Shown here: positions 1 to 11,024 of the stretch, piece by piece
Layout: each line of letters starts with the position of its first letter
How positions within the stretch are numbered: position 1 is the stretch's first letter
DNA from: Reticulitermes lucifugus
Lineage: Eukaryota > Arthropoda > Insecta > Blattodea > Rhinotermitidae
NCBI GenBank assembly: GCA_026260175.1
Contig: JAKCWW010000430.1
Location: 45,319-109,318, forward strand
DNA: 64,000 nucleotides
Reading direction: 5' to 3'
Notes under the pieces: generated by a model
What the model saw: only the letters and a program-made list of their open reading frames with translations
Databases searched by the model: none
What the model was told of the DNA's origin: nothing
Translations under genes and position numbers: made by a program

Positions 1-144
1 CCTCTACCTGACAACACACAACACTCACAAGAGACAGACATCCACGCCCCCGGCGGGATTCGACCCCACAATTCCAGCAAGCGAACGGCCTAAGACCCAC
101 GCATTAGACCGCGCGGCCATTGACATCGGCGGTGGTCTTGATGT
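1..144 (-). mobile_element. SINE family C, partial (cut by window edge)
   Basis: This is the tRNA-like head of a SINE read on the minus strand. It matches the copies at 62477-62727 and 36955-37208, including the CACTCACAAGAGACA block, the GGCGGGATTCGA block (a reverse-complemented pol III B-box) and the GCGCGGCCA block (A-box side). The tail half lies outside the window. The B-box is mutated (GGATTCGACCCC), so transcription from this copy is doubtful. Confidence 0.8.
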
Positions 145-796
145 ACATCTAATAAATAAACAAATACAATATGGAAGTGATTTTCTTTGCATTTTCAACG
201 GGAATTGCGCTTGTCAAATAATAATATTCAAACGCAAGCATTAGTATGTCATTTTGTTCTCCAAATGGGCGCAGTGTGTAACAAAAGATAACAGTTGTGA
301 CGTGTGAATGTTTGTTATATTTTTTCTGTAAGAGCCTCTTAACGGTATTTAGTGATAAGTATTGAAATCAGTATAAGAAATGGAGAATGATTTCACTAGA
401 CAGACAGAAGGTTGTTTAACGGGTGCTAATTTTGACTCAGAAGAAGAAGCATTATTGTCTAGAGCATTTCTTTTCCTTTGCAAATAATTGTATCTGTAAA
501 AATATTTGTCACTTTCTCTTTTATAAAAGTTCACAGTCAAATCGTAATTTTCACGCTGCTCGTTTGGGAAATGAAATTAACAATGATGCATGCCGGTGAA
601 AACGGAGTGATTGGCCAGAATTTCGGTATGCTTGCTGCTGTATGCGCATAATGAATACAAGAGAGCACTACTGTATTTGGTATTAACGATATTCTGAAGT
701 GCTGATTAGTGTTGCAACCCAACAGAAATGTCTGTCTTTCGAAAATGAAATGAAAAAATACAGGGAAGAAATCAAAACACCTTCTTGTAAAATCAT

Positions 797-798
<2 letters not shown>
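145..798. other. No recognisable feature
   Basis: This is AT-rich sequence with short open frames on the minus strand (349-540, 537-800). Neither shows a domain, a signal peptide or a similarity I recognise. I see no repeat. Confidence 0.5.

Positions 799-827
<29 letters not shown>
799..827. repeat. (AT)n microsatellite
   Basis: An uninterrupted AT dinucleotide run of about 29 bp. Confidence 0.95.
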
Positions 828-907
828 GCAAACCCGGCTGAACTCAATAAAACCTGCTGACCTTAGTAAAAAAGTTAGTATAAATTTAGAAGTCCGAAAG
901 CTCTCAA

Positions 908-1074
908 TGTGTCATCAGAATCACTATTTAAAAACACCAACTGGATGCACTTTTATTTTAAAAAACTGTATAGTTCTTTAAAACATTATAATAAAACCCG
1001 ACATATGTTTCGGCTCCTCAATGAGCCGTCCTCAGGGGTGCACGGTGTTTTTAGAATAAAGTGTGTCATCAGAA
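908..1074. mobile_element. Short insertion with 13-bp TSD carrying a hammerhead-like motif
   Basis: The same 13-mer, TGTGTCATCAGAA, stands at 908-920 and 1062-1074 and brackets a 141-bp insert. A target-site duplication of this length is typical of target-primed retrotransposition. The insert has an A/T-rich left part with CACCAAC and ATGCAC words, one minus-strand hammerhead-like motif (996-1039) and a right tail beginning TGCACGGTG. The same tail word occurs in the elements at 38.5 and 48.2 kb, so I treat the three as one family. There is no coding capacity, so it would have to be non-autonomous. The family assignment is inference. Confidence 0.75.
996..1039 (-). ncRNA. Hammerhead-ribozyme-like motif (good copy)
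   Basis: Read on the minus strand: stem I 5' ACCC; core CUGAGGA (1035 down to 1029); one extra C; stem II GGCUC/GAGCC with a 6-nt loop; GAAAC (1011-1007); self-complementary stem III ACAUAUGU; cleavage-type triplet GUC (C at 1000); stem I 3' GGGU (999-996). All core elements of a type I minimal hammerhead are present, and GUC is the preferred triplet. The extra C between the core and stem II is not in the textbook fold; it could pair with the G of GAAAC. Activity is untested. Confidence 0.65.
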
Positions 1075-1520
1075 GTTAACAAAACACAAAATTAAGAATG
1101 TTAGGAATGTTTGTAATTTACCTTATCATATTTCATGTTTTGCTTGTTACGGCAAATGATTTCACTGTAGCTGCATAGGAATATATACTCAATCAAAGAT
1201 CCTGCTCTTAATGTACATATATTCTGTTCACAATCTTCCGCACGATGGGCAGTCGTGTCCTGTATGGAAGTAATTTGATTGTAATCTGGCTAGTGGCATA
1301 TGCAAAACGGTAGGCTGCACGCATATTCCTAGTAATGTCCTCACATAAGCTTTCTTATACATTTTATTGTTACCAGTGGAATGTTTTTTGAAAATTCAGC
1401 GGCAAAATTTGCCTTTTCCCACTTGTAGCTACTGTTTCTACATACACCCTTTTCACCAAGTCTGCCTTAAACTGGACTCATGATTTTACTGAACTGAATT
1501 TTCTGAAAAGATAGCTGTAT

Positions 1521-1521
<1 letters not shown>
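1075..1521. other. No recognisable feature
   Basis: Unique-looking sequence without an open frame, repeat or motif that I can support. Confidence 0.5.
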
Positions 1522-1559
<38 letters not shown>

Positions 1560-1668
1560 GATCTGCGCTCTTTTAGGATTTTATGCAGCGTAGAATCCCA
1601 AAAGAGCGCAGATCTCATGTACACCGCGGCGGAAGCCTTAAATCACGAATAATAATAATAATAATAAT
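1522..1668. repeat. Two (AAT)n microsatellites flanking a 57-bp palindrome
   Basis: (TAA/AAT) runs lie at 1522-1559 and 1648-1668. Between them, 1559-1615 is a near-perfect palindrome with outer ends AGATCTGCGCTCTTTT and its complement. The ends AGATCTGCGCTCTT are identical to those of the 193-bp foldback at 8048-8240, so this looks like a shortened member of that family with the inner arms, including the hammerhead-like part, lost. Confidence 0.75.
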
Positions 1669-2689
1669 TAATAGTACCTTTTCTAAGAACATTTCGAAAC
1701 CAAAGTAGTAGGCCTAATGCACGACGTTATAATACCAAATAAAACAGAGCCATTTAGCCTGATCCTGCCATCTGCAGGTCGTATCGGAACTAACGGACAT
1801 TAGTTCTCTATTTGGTTTTCATACAGACGACATATACGTCAAGTACTGCTCTGCCTAGACTAATAATATAGCCTATATAATACTGTCATAAATTTTTATT
1901 ATTATTGTTGTTACACCAAATACTTCCTCGCCAGCAACCTTTGTGCATGTATTTATGTGTATAAATGCCGCTGCTGCTGCGTTAAACTCACAGGTGTTAT
2001 TTCTACCTAGGTTAAGTGAACTTTACACAAGACGTGCATGAAGACCCGGATACTTCTCTTTCAGGCTCATACAGAGAACAGGAAATTCGCTTCACATCCG
2101 CATGGAAGTGTACGCAATTAGAATACTAACACCAGGAAGGAAATTGTGCTGTTGCGTTTGGCTGGAACGCTCTTCTGCATTTGTTTCGCGTGTACAGGCC
2201 TCAGTTACAATAATTAGCAATTTATTACAGAAAGGTAAGCTGTCCAGACATGAACTTCTCAAGAAACAACTCACAAGCTATTGTTAAGAAAACAAGACTG
2301 ATTGCGGCGAATTTGATGCGTCGGTTGGCTGGTCGGTTAGTTTATTTGTTAAGAGATTGCTTAGTTGCTTGTTTAATTATTTTTTAATTTTGTTGGAGTC
2401 ATTTGTGTGTGTAGTTCTAGGTTTCAGGCAGTTGGTTTATTAGGTACATGGCTGAACGTTTAATAACAAGGTTCTGAGGAGAATGTTTGGCATTAAGAGG
2501 AAGGAAGATAGGACTATGTAGAAAACTGCTTACTGTGGAACTTCATACTTCATGCTGTTTATTAATGTGGTTAGGGTAGTCTTCTAGTTTGAAGCTAGAG
2601 GTCAGAAATACCGCCTAAAATTGCTATTTTTATACCAATCTACACGTGTCATTTCACAAGACGAAAGTATTCAATTAAGCATTAAGGTA
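1669..2689. other. No recognisable feature
   Basis: This stretch includes TAGGCCTA at 1709 and overlapping open frames on both strands at 2092-2287 of about 60 codons. They overlap each other antisense and have no recognisable content, so I do not call them genes. Confidence 0.5.
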
Positions 2690-2980
2690 GGCGTAGCGTG
2701 TAGCACGCATCAGAGACGTGAGAAACCCTTGGGCGTACAAAGGTTTGGGCTGGCTACTCTGAAGGAGGGGTCGCTTGAGAGAAGGGGAGCGTGGCTTTAA
2801 AATGGGTCTTAAAAGATAGGGTGCCAGTGTGTGTGACGGTATGTACTGTATTCAACAGGCTCAGAATTTGGCTCAGTGGCAAACTTTAGTGAACATGGTA
2901 ATAAATATTCTTGTCCCTTAAAGTCAGAGAATTTCTTGACCAGATAAGAAGATATCAGCTTCTTAAGAACAACTCTGTTC
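2690..2980 (+). mobile_element. LINE 3' end fragment
   Basis: Reading forward with frameshifts and stops, the sequence follows the recurrent order of this LINE's tail: a block like KPEG/RP, then NGS..KIG, then a TGSEFGSVANFSEHGNK-type stretch (the usual form is WIxLAQDRDxWRALVNxVMN), then ENFLTR and FLRTTLF near the end. Many substitutions make it an old, inactive copy. It is severely 5'-truncated. Confidence 0.65.
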
Positions 2981-3629
2981 AACTGAGGTACTTGCTTATT
3001 GTGTTGTTTTTTGTTTAGTAGTTCAGCCATTCAAGGAAGTTACCACAGAGTGAAATAAATTAATTCTTGTCAGATTATACTAAATTTCTATCACGTGGAC
3101 CCAAAATTCAGTCAGTGTGAGAGAACATGTCATCAGTGGCGATATTATCTCCGGCGTCACAGTGGTGGTCAGTGCAGCTGTCACACCACTCCTGTGTCAT
3201 GCCGTGCATTGTAAGTTCGCAGCAAACACCTGTCTGTGCTGCCCCAGAAGCATTAGCATCACGCTACGTTTTAGTACGGCTTTGCATATATGGGCGTTTA
3301 AGTCATTGAACTTTGAGGCGATTATTTGGGAAAAGAGACAATCAAATGACTCTGTCTGCCTGCATGGTACAGCGCCAGACTATTTATAGGCTCGTGCCAC
3401 GTTCTGCAGTTTCTTACTGTGGTGTGCATTTGGACAGTACAACATAATTTGCTGCAAATTTAGCCACCTGCGTGAATGCAATTTGAGATGCGGAAGGACA
3501 CGTTGACTACGTATCCTACAAATACACTAGGCAAGAAATAAGTGTTAGATTAGTGATTCCCCTTGAAAATGGAACAGGCCAAAATGCCCCAACCTTGAAG
3601 TTCTTGAAGATGATCCTCACCATACTCGT
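2981..3629. other. No recognisable feature
   Basis: Contains open frames at 3117-3389 (90 codons) and 3127-3309 in overlapping plus frames. Neither resembles a known family. Confidence 0.5.
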
Positions 3630-3651
3630 GTATATATATATATATATATAT
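3630..3651. repeat. (TA)n microsatellite
   Basis: A TA dinucleotide run of about 22 bp. Confidence 0.9.
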
Positions 3652-4614
3652 CATTCATTTAAGGGAAGCTGTAAGTTTCTGGTTTTTCTGTAATCCTCTT
3701 TGCTTTTGAAAGTGTTCTTGATTATTTGATATGATATTCTGTTAGAATACGAGTAGCTGCGTTGGATAGTTTTATTATTGGTGTATAATTTAAAGTACGG
3801 CATTTAGATCTGCAAATTTTAAGCAAATATACAAAATTTTGGGGATTCCAGTTCTTGTGTGCTACTGTAAATATATAAATATTTATGCTATGTCCCCCCA
3901 TTTTTATATTTTAGTGCACTAATAGACTATTATTTACGGAAATTGTCAACTTGACGTTAAAGCATCTGATTTGTGTTTAAACGGTACTCGGCTTCTCTTC
4001 CCGTCGTCCTTGGTTTTGACGATTTCCTTCATACCCTGCAAGCCACCGTAGTTGCAAATTTAATGTAACTGCTTATCTCTGATACCTTCTGAACATTATT
4101 CGGGCTTGCTTGTGAAGTTCGCCGACACTTTCTGTCTTCTCCCTCGCGAATGGATGTCTGTACATAACTCAGTACGTATGTCCACCAGTCCCTTCACCTC
4201 TCGCTCAGCAGCAGAACCCTCAAATGCAACATTCAGCCCCGCCCGCCCATACTCCCTATCTCGGGCCGCTCAATTCTAGTCCACATTCTTAAAACACTAC
4301 ATTTTAAAATTACTCTTCGAACTCCATCTCTGTCTTCCATTTAGCTGTCTTTCGAGAACTTTTCCCACCAAAATTCTGCACATTTTTCTTTCGTTTCTCA
4401 CTTGCTCACCGCAGGCTCCTGAAGTTCCTCTTCCCGCAGAACCCATCATTCTGCACTTCGTTAATGACTGTTATGTTCAGGTATTGTTCTTGGCATTTTG
4501 TCTTCAAATATTTGCAGTGTACGTACTTCCGTCAAAGTAAAAGAACGTTTCGCAATCACCAAGCTAGTTACTGTGTTACATCGTCGATATTTCCCGAGAA
4601 AATAGACATCTGGG
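3652..4614. other. No recognisable feature
   Basis: A pyrimidine-rich stretch at about 4080-4450 has no open frame. No repeat match was seen to other parts of the window. Confidence 0.5.
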
Positions 4615-4642
4615 CTATTATTATTATTATTATTATTATTAT
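4615..4642. repeat. (ATT)n microsatellite
   Basis: A trinucleotide run of about 28 bp. It falls inside an open frame (4464-4703), where it encodes poly-Ile. That is a reason to dismiss the frame. Confidence 0.9.
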
Positions 4643-5562
4643 GCTTAGTCTATACAGATGCCTTTTAAAATCGCTTCAGTCTTACAACGTGCATATTCAG
4701 TAAAATCATTATTTTGGTGTCCCACGAAGAGGATGATTTGTAAGAGTGATCATGTTAAAGGGTTATATGTAGAAACAGAACAGTAGCTGGCAAATGTACG
4801 TGTTAAATTTTGAAGAGGTACCTCACAACCATCAAGCAAGTTACTGCAACGGTAACGCTGTGTACTTGTATCCGGAATGTATCCGATTCAAATCTCAAGT
4901 GTGCTGCTCTGCCATTCTGACAAGTTTTTCAATACTTTCCTTGTTCTATCGAGGGAAACTGCGGAACAGTGGTCCCACCCACAAGAATCTCTCGACCACC
5001 ATCTTCCTGCCCTTACTAGGAGCTCGTAATAATTTTCTCATCTTACTTAAAGTTGTAACATTCTCAGGTGAAAGCCTGTCGTTACGTATACCTCGACCCA
5101 ATCACTCACTTAACACAACATCCGGTACAAACATCTCAACATCCAGTGTATCTTGAAACAGGCGAGAGAATAATACTTGCTGACGTGAATAGTACGACGC
5201 ATTTTCTGAATTTATTTTTATCTATTTTCGCTGTGAATCTTATTTTTATGTTATTGTTTGTTCATGTTGTTTGAATGTTGAAACATTTACAAATGATTTA
5301 TTAGCTATTACAATATTATAACTTTGTTGGAGTATTTTGATTCGTGACTTTTCGTGTACAAATTTTTGTCTTAGTTTACGCCTAAACCTATTCGTTTACT
5401 GATTTATGGAGGAACTTAAGAGATATTCTTTATGATATTTATGTTTCGGCCTAATAAATTAACGTCATCATTGTGTACATGTACGTGATTTAGAACGTTC
5501 AGTGGCAGCCCGTCTTCTTTCTCTTGAAATTAACCGACTGAGGAGGCAAATGCAAACGATAA
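4643..5562. other. No recognisable feature
   Basis: An open frame of 120 codons at 4794-5156 is the longest here. It has no recognisable domain and no conserved-looking context. A 14-17 nt stretch near 5440 resembles the GTTTCGGCC part of the hammerhead-like arms but has no stem partner. Confidence 0.45.
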
Positions 5563-5650
5563 AGATGACGACGATTAAGATGATGATGTTAAGATTGGTG
5601 ATGACTATAGTAGCACTAATATCACTAATAACAGCACTAACAGTAACACG
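5563..5650. repeat. Degenerate trinucleotide-rich tract
   Basis: Imperfect GATGATGAT and ACTAATAAC-type words follow each other. This is low-complexity sequence and the likely origin of the Ile/Ser-rich minus-strand frame there. Confidence 0.6.
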
Positions 5651-6639
5651 TAAGTGCCTGTAATAACACATAATGTCTGAAAATATCAGGTCATTGCATG
5701 GACATAATTCAGCATCATTTTTCTACTATCTAATGCAGTTTATCGTCTTGATTTTACAGTTGTGTAGATAAGTGACGCTTACATCATCAGAACGATTTTA
5801 GTTCAACACATAAAAATAAATACTAATTTTATGCCTTAATTTGTAAATGACCTCCTTGGTTTTGAAATCTGTGCGCTCTGTTTACGTAAGTGAATTTAGA
5901 GACACGGCAGCCTTGAAGCGAGCTTATACTTTATAGGACGTGGCGGCTAGGGGGGGGGGGAGGTCCAGTTTTCGTACAGGTCCGTACTTGTAGGAGGGGC
6001 GAAAGAAACTGGATTTTCATGTTCTAATTAAGTTCTTAGGATATTATATAACTTTACATGGAACTGTCTTTGTTTCAGATTAAAGTAATTGTTCACTGAG
6101 GCAAAGTGAAATGGTAAAAGGAATTCTGAATATTAAATGTTTTACTTAGAGATGCATTAAATTAATAAAACTCATTTTAAGCTAAATATAGGCAATTTTT
6201 AGTGGACTCTCCGTAAACCCTTTTCGAACAATAAATAAAATAAATTTATTGTTTATTTGTTTTGACTCTTTCTGCAACTGTGGACGTTCTTGCGAAATGA
6301 GCTTGATTTAGGAAAGCGCAGCTGTGTAATCAAGAAGACTCTGCTGAGACCGAAGAATGAAGCTGTTGTGTAATCCTTCCTCACTTCCCTTTCTCAATAT
6401 CCTGCTTACTATCAACAAGTGCGATCTGTTCATCATATAGATTCTACCTATATCGTGGATACCTGCCAGTAAATTTGTACAACGTATACCAGATAGCGCT
6501 TATTGTCCTAATGTTGCTTTCTGTCTTCGAATTGTGTACGAGTACAAACAACTTCACTTACTAATTAATAATGAAAATTATTGACAAAAAATTTACAATT
6601 TGTTATGATAACATTCTCGTCACCAATGACTTAAGGAAG
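5651..6639. other. No recognisable feature
   Basis: AT-rich sequence with a G10-type homopolymer at about 5951-5960. No repeat or gene is supported. Confidence 0.5.
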
Positions 6640-6905
6640 CATAACAGAGGGAGACTGGAAGGGATAAGATTGCTTGGAACGTTTAGGAAGAAACGGGAAG
6701 GTGAAATTAAATGGATCTTGAAGAAATACGGTATGAATATGTGGGCTGGATTCATTTGGCTCAGGATAAGGTCCAATGACGAGCTGGTTCCAACACGATA
6801 ACATGCCTTTTGGTACCACGAATAATAGGGAGTAACTGACCTGCTGAGCGACCATGAACTTGTGACGGAGTTTGCTGCATGGAGTTTTTAAATTGGAAGA
6901 CAAGC
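6640..6905 (+). mobile_element. LINE 3' end fragment
   Basis: An open plus frame over this stretch reads EGEIKWILKKYGMN then WAGFIWLRIRSNDELVPTR. This matches the NIKMDLxEIGW...WIxLAQDRDxWRALVN region found in the other copies, followed after stops by the non-coding tail (LLSDHEL-like, then CTGCATGGAG). It is diverged and 5'-truncated. The host-gene reading of this frame is therefore rejected. Confidence 0.75.
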
Positions 6906-8047
6906 TTGTGTCCATAACACAGTTTGGAAATGTGATGTCCAGTATTTGTGACTGCTTGTTCAATGACACCTGCGTCACTTGCGCGTGTTGTGTGTTGTGC
7001 ACTGGGAAGCTGGTTTCATGTGATTACTGGAAAACAAAGCATAAGGATTCTTTTGTAGAACATTCAAGTTTCCTGCCGCAGCATTTACCTCGATAGGCTA
7101 AGGAGAGCAACACGCTGTAGGCTGAGCAGCTGGGTGGGGACCAACGTCGGTCTGTTTGCGATCGTGTTTTCACGGGGAATAGAAGTCCGGTCTTTCAGTC
7201 CGTATAAGGCCTTTTGTTATAAATTAACTCTCCCGGTTATTTAATATTTAATTTGCCCAAACAAAAACTTCTTGCGTTTGTTTTAAAGAATTTCACGTTT
7301 ATAGGGAAACATTTAACTTCTAAGGCCAAGGACCTAGCTCTGCCCTTTTTCGACATTCAGAAAACTTAAGGGCTGCGGCTGTGGCTCCTTTACCTTTCCA
7401 AGATTGTATGCCAGCACCCCGTGATGGTTTCAGCAGGAGTCGGCTGCTAATTGTAAATACAAGAGACAGTGATGTAACTTGAATACAGCCTGTATATATG
7501 TATGTATGTATATATAGGCCTATACATATTCTAATGTCAGCAACACACTGGGAACTGGATCGTCCGTAGAGGTACAGTGAACGGTAACAGCTACTGTTAT
7601 GTTAACTACAGTAGAGTAATCGTTTTTCATCGAAGTGTGTGAAACATTGCGAAGACACAGCCGTAATTAGAGTTGGTGGAGCCTGTTCGTACCGACAAAT
7701 TACAGGTCTGCTCAGGTTGAAGTTAAGCTAATGCAGGGCTCAGTGTACTGTCATCGCCAGTCTTAGTTCCGAAAAGTGTTCGCTCATAACACAGGTTTGA
7801 ACAAGTTGCACATACCTGTCCCTTTACCCACCAACTTGGGCCGTTTAAAAAAACAGTGTGGATAGATATTTAAAAGTTTACGGAGACTGTTCATAATTAT
7901 AAATTTATTTTGTGATTGTAAAAATACAGCTTTATTTTTAAATTTACAAATCAGACCACTGAATTGCAAAGGTGTATTTTTATTAAACGTTTTTATATGT
8001 CAAATAAAGTATTTATTTCCGTGATTTCAGGTTCCGCCGCGATGTCG
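6906..8047. other. No recognisable feature apart from a TAGGCCTA octamer
   Basis: Contains a TATG/TATA-rich tract at about 7495-7515 followed by TAGGCCTA at 7515. Open frames are short and featureless. Confidence 0.5.
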
Positions 8048-8240
8048 TTGAGATCTGCGCTCTTCTGGGGTATTACGCAGTGTTGAATGGTAATCCTTTA
8101 CCGACGTTTCGGGACAACGTGTCGGTCCCATCTTCAAGGGTCAAGAAGTCTTAAATATGGGACCGATACATTGTCCCGAAACGTCGGTAAAGGATTACCA
8201 TTCAACACTGCGTAATACCCCAGAAGAACGTAGATCTCAA
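8048..8240. repeat. 193-bp foldback element with 83-bp arms
   Basis: The left arm 8048-8130 and right arm 8158-8240 are reverse complements with only a few mismatches, separated by a 27-bp loop. Both arms start TTGAGATCT and carry CTTTACCGACGTTTCGGGACAA. Inside each arm is a decayed hammerhead-like unit: stem II GGGAC/GUCCC, GAAAC, then GUCGGUA. The left unit on the minus strand has UUGAAGA instead of CUGAAGA; the right unit has lost the CUGANGA block. Relatives occur at 1559-1615, 27425-27460 and 55763-55845. Confidence 0.85.
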
Positions 8241-10199
8241 TTATTTCTTTGTTGAATTGCAACAAGTATTCAGATAACTTGAGAATTTCTACATTCTTGT
8301 AGACAGTCCTTAAGTGTCACAGAAATATAAGTCAGCAGGTTCTGAGATGCTGATGCCAATCGTCCAAATACTTAACTTTGATAAGGAAGTCGTAACTGGC
8401 GAACTCCTTAATACTCGTAGTAGAACTCAAAAATACGGCACCGCTCCGAGGAGGACTCCGAAACACTGGCGTTGCCAGTTCTTAAGCTGAAAATTTTAAC
8501 TTCCCTTAGATCGAAACCACGTGCGTCAGCTGTGCTTTTCGACTTTTCGAACACTGTACATAGATCCGCGTTATTAATGTCGAACTGATTAAACAACGTA
8601 AGAGATGAAGTCCCTAGCTTGTTTGTTCAAAATCTAGCCTTCATTTTTCGGAGTCCTAAGTTCAATAAAATTTCATTAGTACCAAACAATAATCTGAATA
8701 CAAAACTTGTAGACTGTTAAGTTGTAAAGCCGTGAGAGAAAGTGTGCAGAAACAATAACGAAGGGTTAATGACGTTGATTCTTCTAATTCCCACCGCGTG
8801 GTAATACTCGTTACCTCTCAGTTCACGGCACACGCCTTCTTGTTTGAATCGCAGAATATTTATAAATGCAAAGTTCCTCCCTGTGTCAGCATTGTAAATT
8901 GCTCCAGTACTCTAAACCTCTGAGGTCCAAAGACGTACTTGAAGTTTTTTCAATTTGCCTTTTTTCCTCAGAGTAAGAGACCACTTTTCCTAACCATACA
9001 GTATGTATAACTGAAATTTAAAATTCCTTTGCGCCCACCATTATTTTGTGTGGGAACCCGCAATGCAGAAACAGCATTTGTTTGTAGGCTGTTGGCGCTA
9101 TGTGGTCCGAGTTACTGACGACGCTGTTATATAAACTACACAGAAAACATTTTTGTGCAAGCGTTTCTAAAAGCACACACTTTCACACAACATATTTTTT
9201 GTGTTGTGTGATCGATTTGGGACCCAGTTCAGGTATTTCTATCGCAGTGTTACAACTTGTCAGACGAACGAACCCCAAGTCATAAAAATAACATGGTGAA
9301 TGGTAGAAGTCTTGGGCACTCGACTTGACCATCAAACACTCCAGTCAACTAGGATATGAATTCGTTTCAAAATATTTCAAACAGTTCATAAAAAAAACTC
9401 AGCTTCCTGTGAAGCAAACAGCCATTGTTTCTCCACGAAAGTGTATCAACGTTGATGGTTTGAGAGATGTGGTGCCTTAAAAAGATGCAGAAGGTGTAGC
9501 TATCTTTCAGTATTGACTCCAGGAAATGTAGGGTGCGTCGGTCACTTTATGGGCACTATAAAGCACGCGAAAAATTTTACAGTTCACATAGCCCCATAAC
9601 CATTCTTTTGGAGAAGCCATTGTAGTGGATAGGAGTGGAAGTCTCTTCATAGAGCAGATAGCGTATATCCATAACCATAACCAGAGTGCTGGATGAAGTC
9701 TCTTGTGGTTTATGAGTGTCTCCTGACACGTCCAGCTGGGACAGGCCTATAAAGTTCTACTATATAACTTAACAATACTCGAGGGACTAGTGGAAAACAC
9801 GAAAGGCGAGCTTTCACCTGCACTCAAAGCCATCACTATTTATTGTAAGGAAATACTGAGAGAAGATGCCATCTAGGACTTTCCGAACATAATATAGTAT
9901 TACAAAATATTTCGATTCCTCTTATAATAACAAAACTACAACAAATAATCTTTAAGTCGTTTGATTTTGTGCATCTTCCGTGCAACAGTCTAATACACAC
10001 AAAGTTCGTAGTCAATTTTTGTGCTTTTATGCATTATTTGTGTTACCGAGGCGGAGTCCATTTCCAGGACTGCGTGTACCGTGGACCTGTGCTTATGTGG
10101 CACTCATTAAGGACATGAGAAGTGCAGGTAGAACTGCGCACATATTTATTATTGGCATTAAATTAGATTTACGCTCCGGCGAATTTATTTCGTAAACAG
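8241..10199. other. No recognisable feature
   Basis: Nearly 2 kb without a repeat match, RNA gene or credible open frame. Confidence 0.5.
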
Positions 10200-10315
10200 G
10201 AGGCTTGATCCAACCAGTGTGGACGTGGTGGCGAAGAGAAATATCTCTGCCTCTCCCGGGAATCGAACCTTTGTGCATCCCGTGGTCAGTGAATTAGATC
10301 ACGGAGTTTCCTTCA
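10200..10315 (-). mobile_element. tRNA-headed SINE fragment
   Basis: On the minus strand the stretch holds a perfect B-box (GGTTCGATTCCC) about 25 nt after a weak A-box-like region (TGATCTAATTCACTGACC). Family membership is uncertain. It directly precedes the 47-bp satellite. Confidence 0.55.
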
Positions 10316-10333
10316 GGAAATAACGTGTATTGT

Positions 10334-10850
10334 TAATACAATATAAGGGTACATTGTAGCGCAGGAATGCTTAGGTATTGTAATACAATATAAGGGTACA
10401 TTGTAGCGCAGGAATGCTTAGGTATTGTAATACAATATAAGGGTACATTGTAGCGCAGGAATNNNNNNNNNNNNNNNNNNNNNNNNNNNNNNNNNNNNNN
10501 NNNNNNNNNNNNNNNNNNNNNNNNNNNNNNNNNNNNNNNNNNNNNNNNNNNNNNNNNNNNNNNNNNNNNNNNNNNNNNNNNNNNNNNNNNNNNNNNNNNN
10601 NNNNNNNNNNNNNNNNNNNNNNNNNNNNNNNNNNNNNNNNNNNNNNNNNNNNNNNNNNNNNNNNNNNNNNNNNNNNNNNNNNNNNNNNNNNNNNNNNNNN
10701 NNNNNNNNNNNNNNNNNNNNNNNNNNNNNNNNNNNNNNNNNNNNNCTTAGGTATTGTAATACAATATAAGGGTACATTGTAGCGCAGGAATACTTAGGTA
10801 TTGTAATACAATATAAGGGTACATTGTAGCGCAGGAATACTTAGGTATTT
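10334..10850. repeat. 47-bp tandem satellite, about 11 units
   Basis: Units start (TAATACAATA...) at 10334, 10381, 10428, then 10757 and 10804, with almost no divergence. Each contains the dyad TATTGTAATACAATA and the words AAGGGTACATTGTAGCGCAGG. The N-run 10463-10745 lies inside. From 10428 to 10757 is 329 bp, exactly seven periods, so the phase is preserved across the gap. Confidence 0.95.
10463..10745. other. Assembly gap (283 N)
   Basis: A run of N within the 47-bp satellite. Its length fits six missing satellite units plus the two cut ones. Confidence 0.99.
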
Positions 10851-10869
10851 AACCCCTGTTCTCTTACTG

Positions 10870-10985
10870 ACTCCGAGCACTCAGGTGTGACAGTGACATT
10901 TGGAATATCCGAAAAGTGCCTAGTTCGAATCTTGGTTGTCCTGACTGAAGTTATTCGCCTTGAAGGTCTCACTACCATTCTTACC
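10870..10985 (+). mobile_element. SINE family D fragment
   Basis: Contains a B-box-like AGTTCGAATCTTGG followed by TTGTCCTGACTGAAGTTATTCGCC. The copy at 32155 has a comparable arrangement downstream of its B-box. The A-box side is degraded. Confidence 0.5.
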
Positions 10986-11024
10986 TACTCAGCAATCAAG
11001 ATGATTTTCTCATCTTTTCCGGCC

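Noticed and set aside
5436-5465. TATGTTTCGGCCTAATAA match to the 48-kb hammerhead-like arm
   Set aside because: Only about 17 nt match, with no stem II partner and no CUGANGA block; may be chance.
6571-6801. Plus-strand frame starting MKIIDKKFTICYDN
   Set aside because: Its second half is the degenerate C-terminus of the LINE; the first half has no support, and the frame ends in a repeat.
8013-8251. TTATTTCCGTG and TTATTTCTTTG as a TSD for the 8048 foldback
   Set aside because: Two mismatches in 11 and a 24-bp offset from the left arm end; too weak to claim.
10418-10777. Open frame across the N-run
   Set aside because: It consists mainly of undetermined residues within a satellite.
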